64,000 bases of DNA, from assembly GCF_027980145.1 (NCBI RefSeq), contig NZ_JAMZNK010000015.1:1-64000 (forward strand), read 5' to 3'. The notes under the pieces were generated by a model. The model saw nothing but the letters and a program-made list of their open reading frames with translations. It did not search any database and was not told the origin of the DNA. Shown piece by piece: positions 9,241 through 17,875 of this stretch (position 1 is its first letter; each line of letters opens with the position of its first letter). Made by a program: the position numbers and the translations under genes. The DNA comes from Flavobacterium azizsancarii (lineage in GTDB: Bacteria; Bacteroidota; Bacteroidia; Flavobacteriales; Flavobacteriaceae).

Positions 9241-11553
9241 ATGAAATTGGATAAAATTTATAAAATAGGACGTATAGGAATAAGTCTCTTTCTTGTTTTT
9301 TTAGTGTCATGTAAAACAGAAAAAAATGCTGTTGCAAAAAAGAAACCATTAGTAGATATGGTCTATCCTCAGCTGGATACCGAAAATTCAAGATGGTTTT
9401 TCTTTTCCTCTGCAAGCCGTCCGTTTGGTATGGTAAACTTAAGTCCCGATACAGAAATCAATGGCGATTGGGGAGGCGGCTACAAGTATACAACAGACAC
9501 AATAAAAGGTTTTAGTCATATTCATGAATGGCAAATGTCCGGCGTTTCCGTAATGCCTGTAACTATTTCCACAGCCAGTAAAAAAGACATTTTTACCAGT
9601 TTTTATTCTAAATTCAGTCATGAAACCGAAAAAATAACTCCGGGTTATCATTCCGTACTATTAGATAAATATCAAATTACAGCGGAACTGACCAGTACAA
9701 AAAGAGTAGGTTTTCATCGTTATACATTTCCAGAGAAAGAGCAAAAAGCAATTCTTTTTAATCTCAATACAATCTTGGGACCTTGCGATAATACAAACGG
9801 AATATTGCAGAAAAATAGTGATGATGAACTTTCCGGATCATTAGTATTGAGTACCAATTTTAGACGTCCGAAACCCTTAACCGTATTTTTTAAAATTAAA
9901 CTGAATACACCTATTACTTCGATCGAACACGATAACAAGACAAATAATTATTTAATAAATTTAGACAAAGCGGATAAAACGGTATTAATGAAAGTAGGGA
10001 TTTCCTATACATCAGTAAAAAATGCATCAAATAATATACAGCAGGAATTACCACATTGGAATTTTGATCAGGTAGTTACAGATTCAAAAAACGAATGGAA
10101 TAATTTGCTGGGCAGAATTGAAGTAGAAGGCGGAACTACAACAGATCAAAGACGATTTTATACAGATCTGTGGCATGCTTTGCAGGGTAGAAAAATGATT
10201 AGTGATGCAAATGGCGCTTATCCTGATAATACAGGAGACAAATTCAGAATAGGACAATTGCCTTTAGATAAACAAGGAAAACCTAAATTTAATCAATACA
10301 ATTCAGACTCATTTTGGGGAGCACAATGGACAATAAATACGCTTTGGGGTCTTGCTTATCCAGAAATTATGGGTGAATTTGTTCAGTCCTTAATGCAATA
10401 TTATAAAGATGGCGGAATGATTCCGCGTGGTCCATCCGGAGGTAATGATACATTTGTCATGACCGGGGCTTCTACGACACCATTTATTGTAAGTGCTATT
10501 CAAAAAGGAATTATAACAGAAGATTTAGGAAATATCTATACCGCACTCAAAAAAAACCATATGCTCAACGGTATTATGGGAAAAGCGGGCTATGAACATA
10601 CGACGGACATTGGCGGTGGATTAAAATATTATATCGATAATGGTTTTGTTCCTTATCCCATTCCTGAAGGTGAATTTGGAAGTCATCAGGATGGTGCGAG
10701 CCAAACACTGGAATATGCTTATCAAGACTGGACATTAGCACAATTGGCGAAGAAATTAAAGCATGATGATGACTATAATTATTTTATGGCAAGAGCTAAA
10801 AATTATCAAAATGTTTTTGATACAACAATCGGATGGATGCGTCCAAAAGATGTTAACGGAAAATGGCTTGAAAATTTTGATCCCTATAAATATGAAAATG
10901 GTTTTATAGAATCTAATGGCGCACAATCGACCTGGTTTGTACCTCATGATATCAACGGTTTAGTAGCATTGATGGGCGGAAAAGAAAAAGCGGCAGAAAA
11001 ATTAAACAGTCAATTTCAAGCTTCTCAAAAATTAAAATTTACTTCCGGTACTTCACACGATGCCGAATTACATCCCGAATTCAGCCGTATTCCGATCAAT
11101 TTTGGAAATCAGCCTTCGATACAAACCTCCTTTATTTTTAATTTATTAGGGAGACCTGACTTAACACAGTATTGGACAAGAAATGTAGTAAAAGAAACTT
11201 TTAGTGGTTTATCTCCGGCTACAGGTTATAACGGAGATGAAGATCAGGGATTAATGGGAAGCCTGAATGTGTTGCTTAAAATTGGTTTGTTTCAAATGAA
11301 TGGAGGTACAGAGGTAAATCCCGAGTACCAGATAGGAAGTCCAATATTTAATAAAGTGTCGATTCAATTAAATCCAAATTATTATAAAGGCAAAAAGTTT
11401 GTTATTAATGCCAATAATAACAGTCCGGAAAACATTTATATCAAGGAAATAAAATACAACAATATTCCGGTACAAAATTTCAGTATTTCTCATTCAGCCA
11501 TTACAGACGGAGGAGAATTAAATTTAGAAATGTCCGAGACACCAAAACACTAA
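9241..11553 (+). CDS. GH92 alpha-mannosidase, lipoprotein, GDEDQG subtype
   Basis: This 770-residue protein carries a lipoprotein signal ending in LVSC (Cys24). It has the GH92 layout: N-terminal beta-sandwich (about 35-290) and C-terminal (alpha/alpha)6 domain. The family blocks SRPFGMVNLSPDT, GFSHIHEWQMSG, PRGPSGGNDTFVMTG and NGAQSTWFVPHD are present. Glu557 in FIESNGAQ fits the catalytic acid and GDEDQG (665-670) the base/calcium motif. GH92 enzymes are calcium-dependent exo-alpha-mannosidases. The downstream GH92 has a different active-site set (YEGNSWEY, GNDDSG), so the two probably cut different linkages. It follows a terminator, so it has its own promoter, which I cannot place confidently. 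Confidence 0.93.
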   Translation: MKLDKIYKIGRIGISLFLVFLVSCKTEKNAVAKKKPLVDMVYPQLDTENSRWFFFSSASRPFGMVNLSPDTEINGDWGGGYKYTTDTIKGFSHIHEWQMSGVSVMPVTISTASKKDIFTSFYSKFSHETEKITPGYHSVLLDKYQITAELTSTKRVGFHRYTFPEKEQKAILFNLNTILGPCDNTNGILQKNSDDELSGSLVLSTNFRRPKPLTVFFKIKLNTPITSIEHDNKTNNYLINLDKADKTVLMKVGISYTSVKNASNNIQQELPHWNFDQVVTDSKNEWNNLLGRIEVEGGTTTDQRRFYTDLWHALQGRKMISDANGAYPDNTGDKFRIGQLPLDKQGKPKFNQYNSDSFWGAQWTINTLWGLAYPEIMGEFVQSLMQYYKDGGMIPRGPSGGNDTFVMTGASTTPFIVSAIQKGIITEDLGNIYTALKKNHMLNGIMGKAGYEHTTDIGGGLKYYIDNGFVPYPIPEGEFGSHQDGASQTLEYAYQDWTLAQLAKKLKHDDDYNYFMARAKNYQNVFDTTIGWMRPKDVNGKWLENFDPYKYENGFIESNGAQSTWFVPHDINGLVALMGGKEKAAEKLNSQFQASQKLKFTSGTSHDAELHPEFSRIPINFGNQPSIQTSFIFNLLGRPDLTQYWTRNVVKETFSGLSPATGYNGDEDQGLMGSLNVLLKIGLFQMNGGTEVNPEYQIGSPIFNKVSIQLNPNYYKGKKFVINANNNSPENIYIKEIKYNNIPVQNFSISHSAITDGGELNLEMSETPKH

Positions 11554-11582
11554 ATAAATTAGTTGGGTGATTAATTTTTCAG

Positions 11583-11600
11583 ACATAGAAACATAGATTC
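11583..11600 (+). repeat. Single arm of the CATAGAAACATAG intergenic repeat
   Basis: The sequence ACATAGAAACATAGATTC between the two GH92 genes matches the left arms at 8895 and 36156. No matching right arm is seen here, so this copy is truncated. Confidence 0.5.
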
Positions 11601-11652
11601 TTAGTGTGAAAAAAAGAACTGTTTATTAAAAAAGAAATATCAGATAAAGCAA

Positions 11653-13929
11653 ATGAAATTATCTATTAAAATCATAACTTTTCTAGGAATAGCATTATGC
11701 TGTACCCACGAAATAAATGCCCAAAAGCAGCTTCACAATTATGTAGATCCCATGATAGGATCAGAAGGAGTTGGCAGGGTTTTTATTGGTCCATCATGCC
11801 CGTACGGAATGGTGAAACCAAGTCCGGATTGCACAGTTAGTCCAAATAGCGGCTGGCTTCCGTTGCCAAAAGAAGTAACAGGATTCAGTCAGGTTCATGT
11901 AAGCGGTACCGGTGGCGGGCCAAAGTATGGAAACATTCAAATCATGCCTTTTTCAGGTGCTTTAGATAAGTTAGATCAAACATCTTACAGAGCAGAAGAA
12001 ATTGTAAAGCTGGGATATTATGAAACCGTTTTCAAAGAAAATAATATCAAAACAGAAATAACAACAGCAGAGAAAGTTGCCTTTTATCGAATTACCTATC
12101 CTAAAAACACAGCTAAAAATGTAAAGATTGATCCGGGCTTTTTCTTAGGAGAAGAATCAAAATCGGACGGAAGGGAAGCGCAGCAATTTGTAGGTTCTCA
12201 AATAGAAATCGTCTCCGATACAGAAGTTCGCGGTTATAGCAGAATTCGCGGCGGATGGAATAATGGCCGTGCCTATACCGTTTATTTTTGGGCAGTTTTT
12301 GATCAGCCAATTGCAAAGTATGTAACCTGGAAAGACGGGAAATTTTACAACAATCAATCTGCTCAATTTGATTCAGGAAAAAAAACAGCAGCATTATTTT
12401 CTTTTGGTAACGAAGTAAAACAAGAATTAAATGTAAAAATCGGAATTTCTTTTTTAAGCGAATTAAAAGCAAAAAACAATATCGAAGTAGAAATTCCGCA
12501 TTGGAATTTTAATACAGTTTTAGCGAGCTTAGAAAATAAATGGGAACAATTGTTAGGCCGTATCCAGCTTTCGGCAGATACATCTGAAGAATACAGAAAA
12601 ATGTTTTATACAGGTTTGTATCACACCATGATAATGCCGACAGACAGAACAGGAGAGAATCCATTGTGGACAAACGATGAGCCTTATTACGATGATTTTT
12701 ATTGTATTTGGGACACTTTTAGAAGTTCCAGCCCTTTGATTACACTAATAGATTCCAAACGTCAGGTCGAAATTGTCAATGCCATGCTAAACATTTACAA
12801 ACGCGAAGGTTATCTGCCCGAAGGCCGCAGCGGAAATGATAATGGCCGTACACAAGGCGGTTCGAATGCAGAGGTCGTTTTAGCCGATGCTTTTGTAAAA
12901 AATCTAAAAGGTATAGATTATGAACTGGCTTTGCAGGCCATGCTTAAAGATGCCACAGTACCACCCGGAGGAAATGAGGAAAAAGAAGGCAGGGGCGGAT
13001 TATTAGATTATCTGAAATTTGGTTATGTGCCCTACGGTACAGATCGAGCAGGAAACCGAACTATTGATTACTCCTATAATGATTATAATATTGCAACAAT
13101 TGCCAAAGGACTGAACCATACGGATCTCTACAATCAATACATAAAACAAGCCGACAACTGGCAAAATCTTTGGCGCTCAGATTATGTAAATAACGGATCA
13201 ACAGGTTTTATCATGCCAAAAGATGCTTCAGGGAAATGGCTGGACGATATTGTTTTTGGAGAATCGAAAATTCAAAAGCCAACATTCAAATATACCCCAG
13301 TTATCATTGAATCGCCTTGGTACGTGTGCCATTGGTGCGTCTTTTTTTACGAAGGCAATTCCTGGGAATATTCATTAAGTATTCCGCATGATGTTCCCGA
13401 ACTCGTTCGTAAATCCGGAGGAGAAGCAGCTTTTCAAAAAAGACTTGATACTTTTTTTGATACCAAATTGTATAACGTAGCAAACGAACCATCATTTTTA
13501 ACCCCGTGTTTGTACCACTGGATCGGGAAACCTTATTTAAGCAGTGACAGAATCAGAACCATTATCAAGGATAATTTCAATAGCTCACATGAAGGCTTGC
13601 CCGGTAATGATGATTCAGGAGCGATGTCTTCCTGGCTGGCATTTCATATGATGGGATTGTATCCTAATGCAGGTCAGCCGTATTATTTATTGAATACACC
13701 ACTGATTAAGGAAACAACGCTGCAGTTAGAAAATGGGAAGTATTTTAAAATCTCGGCAAAAAAAATGAGTGATAAAAACCGATATATAAAATCAGCTTTA
13801 CTAAACGGAAAGCACTACAGCAAAGCCTGGATTTTACACGATGATGTTGCCAAAGGCGGCGAATTGGTTCTCGAAATGGATTCAAAACCTTCCGCTTGGG
13901 GAACTGCAATTTTACCACCAACAAAATAA
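11653..13929 (+). CDS. Secreted GH92 alpha-mannosidase
   Basis: This 758-residue protein has a signal peptide (MKLSIKIITFLG start, INAQ cleavage region). It shows the full GH92 pattern: YVDPMIGSEGVGRVFIGPSCPYGM, GFSQVHVSGTGGG, an IWDTFRSSSPL block, YEGNSWEYSLSIPHD with Glu567 as likely catalytic acid, and GNDDSGAMSSWLAFHMMG with GNDD at residues 651-654. The YEGNSWEY and GNDDSG motifs resemble well-studied Bacteroides GH92 exo-alpha-mannosidases. It should trim terminal alpha-mannose in the periplasm or at the surface. It lies 99 bp after the first GH92 and 11 bp before a small secreted protein, so the three are probably co-transcribed. Confidence 0.94.
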   Translation: MKLSIKIITFLGIALCCTHEINAQKQLHNYVDPMIGSEGVGRVFIGPSCPYGMVKPSPDCTVSPNSGWLPLPKEVTGFSQVHVSGTGGGPKYGNIQIMPFSGALDKLDQTSYRAEEIVKLGYYETVFKENNIKTEITTAEKVAFYRITYPKNTAKNVKIDPGFFLGEESKSDGREAQQFVGSQIEIVSDTEVRGYSRIRGGWNNGRAYTVYFWAVFDQPIAKYVTWKDGKFYNNQSAQFDSGKKTAALFSFGNEVKQELNVKIGISFLSELKAKNNIEVEIPHWNFNTVLASLENKWEQLLGRIQLSADTSEEYRKMFYTGLYHTMIMPTDRTGENPLWTNDEPYYDDFYCIWDTFRSSSPLITLIDSKRQVEIVNAMLNIYKREGYLPEGRSGNDNGRTQGGSNAEVVLADAFVKNLKGIDYELALQAMLKDATVPPGGNEEKEGRGGLLDYLKFGYVPYGTDRAGNRTIDYSYNDYNIATIAKGLNHTDLYNQYIKQADNWQNLWRSDYVNNGSTGFIMPKDASGKWLDDIVFGESKIQKPTFKYTPVIIESPWYVCHWCVFFYEGNSWEYSLSIPHDVPELVRKSGGEAAFQKRLDTFFDTKLYNVANEPSFLTPCLYHWIGKPYLSSDRIRTIIKDNFNSSHEGLPGNDDSGAMSSWLAFHMMGLYPNAGQPYYLLNTPLIKETTLQLENGKYFKISAKKMSDKNRYIKSALLNGKHYSKAWILHDDVAKGGELVLEMDSKPSAWGTAILPPTK

Positions 13930-13940
13930 AGAAGCACAAG

Positions 13941-14513
13941 ATGAAAAACACAATTTTAATCCTTCTTGTGTGTGCCATGCATCAGATAGGAACAGCGCAA
14001 AAATACATTCCAACCCTTAAGAACAATACAGAATTAAGCTATATATGTAAACTTCACAGGCAAACGAGAACTTTGACACTTACATCCAGAATAATCAGTG
14101 ATAAGCTAATTTTCGATTTAGATACCAGAGGTGTAAAAAGCAGTATTGTAACATTGCCGGAAGCATTGAAAAACGGTAATGCCCTCAGTTTTAATCAGGG
14201 AGAATACGCACCGGTTTTGAACCTGAGACCAACAGAGACATTTTTTATGATCTCGCAATCTGCTTATCAGGATTTGCTAAAAAACAACAAATTCATCTAC
14301 AATAATACAACCTATGTGTTAGACGAAAATTCAGTGAATAACAATATTGACATAGAAGGTAAACTACTGGATACTTTACACGTCGTAGCACAGGTTGATG
14401 AAACTGAAATGTGGATTGTGAAAAATCCCGAATTTCCGTTGATCTGTAAAATAATTAAAAACCCATTAGGAATAAATTTCACATTAGTGAAAATAGCAGA
14501 TAATATTAATTGA
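13941..14513 (+). CDS. Small secreted protein of unknown function downstream of GH92
   Basis: The ATG at 13941 gives a 190-residue protein with a clear signal peptide (MKNTILILLVCAMHQIGTAQ), so it is preferred over an in-frame ATG at 13896 that overlaps the GH92 gene. The mature part alternates short polar and hydrophobic stretches, as in a beta-rich fold, and has no catalytic motif I recognise. It starts 11 bp after the GH92 stop codon, so it is almost surely co-translated with it. An accessory role in mannoside binding or processing is possible, but nothing in the sequence proves it. Confidence 0.8.
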   Translation: MKNTILILLVCAMHQIGTAQKYIPTLKNNTELSYICKLHRQTRTLTLTSRIISDKLIFDLDTRGVKSSIVTLPEALKNGNALSFNQGEYAPVLNLRPTETFFMISQSAYQDLLKNNKFIYNNTTYVLDENSVNNNIDIEGKLLDTLHVVAQVDETEMWIVKNPEFPLICKIIKNPLGINFTLVKIADNIN

Positions 14514-15060
14514 TTAAGTCCCGGCGGGACGACAGATTTATAGGTTTTAATTAATTGAAATTTATTTTTTTTTTCAATTCCAGCGGAATGACATATTTAT
14601 AGAAAAAATAATGAATCAATATGAAAGAACCCCATCGGGGTGAAATATTAGAATTTGCTATGTCGTTGTGATGATTTTGGTTTTATGAATGTGATATTAA
14701 TTGCAGGTATAATATGTCGCTCCTCTGGAGCTTTATGTTGCGCATGGATTCTGATTTGTTATAAATATGTCGCTCCTCTGGAGCTTTATTCTGTGTGCGG
14801 GATTCTGATTTTGTTATAAAGATATCGCTCATCTGGAGCTTTATTCTGTGTACAGGATTTGATTTGCTATAAATATATCGCTCCTCCGGAGCTTGATATA
14901 AAAATGTGATAATAATTGATAAATCCCAGCGGAACGACACATTTATAGTTTTAATGAAATGAAATTGAGATTTTTAAATCCCATCGGGATGACATATTTA
15001 TAGAAAAAATAATGAATCAATATTCAAGAACCCCATCGGGGTGAAATATTTCGATTTGAT
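14514..15060. repeat. Cluster of ~30-bp palindromic repeats in both orientations
   Basis: The 615-bp gap before the next gene is filled with one short element. In + orientation it reads like CCCAGCGGAACGACA then CATTTATAG (near 14520, 14580, 14928, 14982). In reverse it reads like TATGTCGCTCCTCTGGAGCT (near 14711, 14767, 14821, 14875). Two further variants read ACCCCATCGGGGTGAAAT (near 14629, 15030). The four reverse copies are spaced about 54-56 bp. No gene is present. Confidence 0.8.
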
Positions 15061-15128
15061 ATATCTGTTTTCCTAAATTTTCATTGCATAAAAAGATAAT
15101 TCGAAACTTAAAAAACAATAAATAATAC

Positions 15129-16922
15129 ATGAAACAAATCAGCCGTGGAGAATTTATTAGATTATCAGGCCTCACATTAGCGGGAGCATTGGTTAGTGAT
15201 GTTGTTTTTGCCAATGATATATTTTTCGATCGTAATACAGATAAAGAAGATATTCAATTAATGAAAAAGCTCATTTTCAATAATGATGCGAAGGTTCGGG
15301 CTATATTAAACGAAAAACCGGCTGACCCAAATATCAGAGTCAGTAATTTTCGTTTGGTAGCAAATTCAATAACCGTGATGACAGCGTCACTATTAAATCC
15401 CGGATCTGAATATTATAAATCCGGACTTGTGTCTGAAAAGTTAAATCGTGCAACCGGCGTTTTATTGAAATCACAATATGCAGATGGCACATTAGACGCC
15501 GGAGGAAACAGGCAATCACCTCCTGATACGGCTTTTATCTTAGAATATATTTGTCCTGCAGCAGCCTTGCTAAAGAGAGAAAAACAAATTGATCTGACAG
15601 AATTAAGAGATAAATTAAAAAAGTTTATTTTAAATGCCGGCGAAGCTATGACAACGGGCGGTGTTCATACTCCAAATCACAGATGGGTTATTTGTGCCGC
15701 TTTATCCAGTATTAATTCCCTTTATCCCGATGCGAGATATATCAAAAGAATTGATCAATGGCTGGCCGAAGGCATTTATATCAATAAAGACGGACATTAT
15801 TCTGAGCGAAGTGGTGTTTACTCGGCGGTTATTGACAAAGCTTTGATTACAATGTCAAGAGAACTCAACAGACCGGAATTATTAGAAATAGTACACAAGA
15901 ACCTAATCACTTATTTTTATTATACAGAACCCAACGGCGATTTAGTGACGGTTGATTCCAAAAGACAAGATCAGTTCATGTCCTTAAAAGTCACTAGGTT
16001 TTATTTGCAGTATCGCTATATGGCAATTCATAGTCGTAATCCAATATTTGCTTATATGGTAAATGCGATCGAAAATCTGCCGGAATTTACAAATGATATC
16101 TTATCAGACTCGTTGGCTTTTTTTATGGAAAATGCAGCGCTTCAGAAACAAATTGCTGTGAATGGGAAGGTTGATGATGATTTTGAAAAGTTTTTTGAAA
16201 TCTCTAATCTGGCAAGAATCAGACGCGGAAAAACTTCTGTAACACTATTTGGGGGCAACGACCAGCCCGTTCAGATTGTATCAGGAAGATCTTCAAATCC
16301 TAATTTTCTAATGTATCGAAAAGGAAATTCAATACTAAAATACATGCGATTGTCTACGTCATTTTTTAGAATGGGATATTTCAGCAGCAACGGTATTGTA
16401 AAAGAAGGGAATAAGTACATTTTGAAAGAAATCAAAGAAGCAGATTATTATCAGCCTCTTGCCCCGGAATTTCGCAAAGCAGATGGAGATTATAAATTAT
16501 CTGAATCGCTGGACGGTAGGTTCTGGAATAAAATGGATTTTGATTCGAGAATAAAAAGCAATGTAAAAAAGCAAATCACAACAATCGAAATTACTGAAAA
16601 CAACGGAGCATTAAGTTTAGATTTTAAAGTAGAGGGCCCGCCAAATGTCGAAGTGACTATTGAAATGTGTTTTAATGAAGAAACTACAATTAAGGGAGAC
16701 ATAACAGAGGAAAAAAATAACTATTTCCTTAAATCCGGCATTGGAGAAATTGTTATGGCGGGAGATACAATACAATTTGGTCCGGGAAAATGTGAACATT
16801 TAAACGTAGAAAATTTAGATAGTGAAGAATATACCTATCATCAGGGAACCCTTAGAACTAGTGGAAAACGTATTTATATAACAGGATTTACACCATTTCA
16901 TCACAAAATGAATCTATTTTAA
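15129..16922 (+). CDS. Secreted protein, probable (alpha/alpha) toroid plus beta-sandwich; polysaccharide-lyase-like
   Basis: This 597-residue protein has an N-terminal signal (SRGEFIRLSGLTLAGALV). It resembles a Tat signal but lacks the second arginine. Residues about 40-330 are helix-rich repeats like an incomplete (alpha/alpha) toroid. Residues about 370-597 look like an antiparallel beta-sandwich. A striking block TPNHRWVICAAL (Asn183, His184) and tyrosines in YSERSGVYS (Tyr224, Tyr231) recall the Asn/His/Tyr active sites of toroid polysaccharide lyases, but I cannot assign a PL family. It sits 71 bp upstream of a DUF4861 gene, a family often found with uronic-acid-degrading enzymes. A lyase or hydrolase acting on a uronate-containing part of the glycan is inferred. 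Confidence 0.75.
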   Translation: MKQISRGEFIRLSGLTLAGALVSDVVFANDIFFDRNTDKEDIQLMKKLIFNNDAKVRAILNEKPADPNIRVSNFRLVANSITVMTASLLNPGSEYYKSGLVSEKLNRATGVLLKSQYADGTLDAGGNRQSPPDTAFILEYICPAAALLKREKQIDLTELRDKLKKFILNAGEAMTTGGVHTPNHRWVICAALSSINSLYPDARYIKRIDQWLAEGIYINKDGHYSERSGVYSAVIDKALITMSRELNRPELLEIVHKNLITYFYYTEPNGDLVTVDSKRQDQFMSLKVTRFYLQYRYMAIHSRNPIFAYMVNAIENLPEFTNDILSDSLAFFMENAALQKQIAVNGKVDDDFEKFFEISNLARIRRGKTSVTLFGGNDQPVQIVSGRSSNPNFLMYRKGNSILKYMRLSTSFFRMGYFSSNGIVKEGNKYILKEIKEADYYQPLAPEFRKADGDYKLSESLDGRFWNKMDFDSRIKSNVKKQITTIEITENNGALSLDFKVEGPPNVEVTIEMCFNEETTIKGDITEEKNNYFLKSGIGEIVMAGDTIQFGPGKCEHLNVENLDSEEYTYHQGTLRTSGKRIYITGFTPFHHKMNLF

Positions 16923-16993
16923 TAATAAAATCTTTGGGTATTGTTGAAATCTTAGTTTAATTTCACAAAAATTAAATATATAAAATAAAAATC

Positions 16994-17842
16994 ATGAAAT
17001 TATCATTTATCACTGCTTTGTTGTTTGGCTCAATTTGCTTTGCACAAAATAATACAGACACCAGTTTGTATATGAAATCTGAAAAAATAACATACCTGAC
17101 TGACATAGGTTCAGAATCGGGAGATTTATATAAAACAATTGGGCATCACGGGCCCGCAATTGAAAATGAGTGGATGGCATTGCGTATTTATTTTAGTGAT
17201 AAAGTTGCCATAGACGTTTATTCTAAAGCAAAACCGGGTTTAGAATTAAAAAAAGCACAATGGTATCCAACTCCGGAACAGCAAAAAGAAGGATGGGGAG
17301 CTGATTATTACAAAGTAGCATCAACTGTAGGTTTAGGAGGTGTAAAACTTTGGGACGGCGAAAAACTAGTACCGTTGAATCCTGTTACGAATCGTTTGGC
17401 ACGTGTAGGGAAAACAGATACAACTTCTTGGATGGAAATGATTTCAAGAGGAGTTCCTTACAAAGGAAAAAAAGTTGATATTTTAGTTCGTGTTACGGTT
17501 ACTTCAGGAAAAAGAGATGCAAAAGTAGAAGCTGTTAGTTTGACCGGAGAAAAAGTACAATTTGCTACAGGAGTAAATTATTTCAAAGATTTTGAAACAA
17601 AAAGAGGAACTAATTACATCGCAGTCTGGGGAAAACATCCTGAAGATGTTGCTGCAGAAATTGTACCTATAGGTGCTGCTATAATATACAATCCTAAAGA
17701 TTATGAAAAAAGTACAGATGATGGAACACAGTATTTATTAATCTCGAAACCAACCAAATCTTTAGAAACAAAAATTATATCGGCAAGTGCCAGAGAACAA
17801 GAAATCAATACTTTGGATAAATTAGAAGCTTATATAAAATAG
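16994..17842 (+). CDS. DUF4861 family secreted protein
   Basis: This 282-residue protein has a signal peptide (MKLSFITALLFGSICFAQ). The mature chain carries the DUF4861 signature: HHGPAIENEWMALRIYF followed by DVYSK, and later GWGADYYKVASTVGLGG. The fold is expected to be beta-sandwich. DUF4861 proteins are recurrent members of pectin and uronic-acid PULs, but no activity is firmly known to me. It lies between the toroid protein and the metallophosphoesterase (33 bp to the next start), which suggests one transcript and a joint role in removing a charged group from the glycan. Confidence 0.85.
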   Translation: MKLSFITALLFGSICFAQNNTDTSLYMKSEKITYLTDIGSESGDLYKTIGHHGPAIENEWMALRIYFSDKVAIDVYSKAKPGLELKKAQWYPTPEQQKEGWGADYYKVASTVGLGGVKLWDGEKLVPLNPVTNRLARVGKTDTTSWMEMISRGVPYKGKKVDILVRVTVTSGKRDAKVEAVSLTGEKVQFATGVNYFKDFETKRGTNYIAVWGKHPEDVAAEIVPIGAAIIYNPKDYEKSTDDGTQYLLISKPTKSLETKIISASAREQEINTLDKLEAYIK

Positions 17843-17875
17843 GCTGATAGTTCCTGAGTTTTAAAATAATATCAC

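Noticed and set aside
14708..14900. Regularly spaced short repeats that could suggest a CRISPR array.
   Set aside because: The copies diverge, the intervening sequence is itself similar between units, reversed copies lie on both sides and no cas genes are present.
15129..15200. Tat signal peptide on the toroid protein.
   Set aside because: The sequence is SRGEF rather than SRRxF; with one arginine missing, Sec export is at least as likely.
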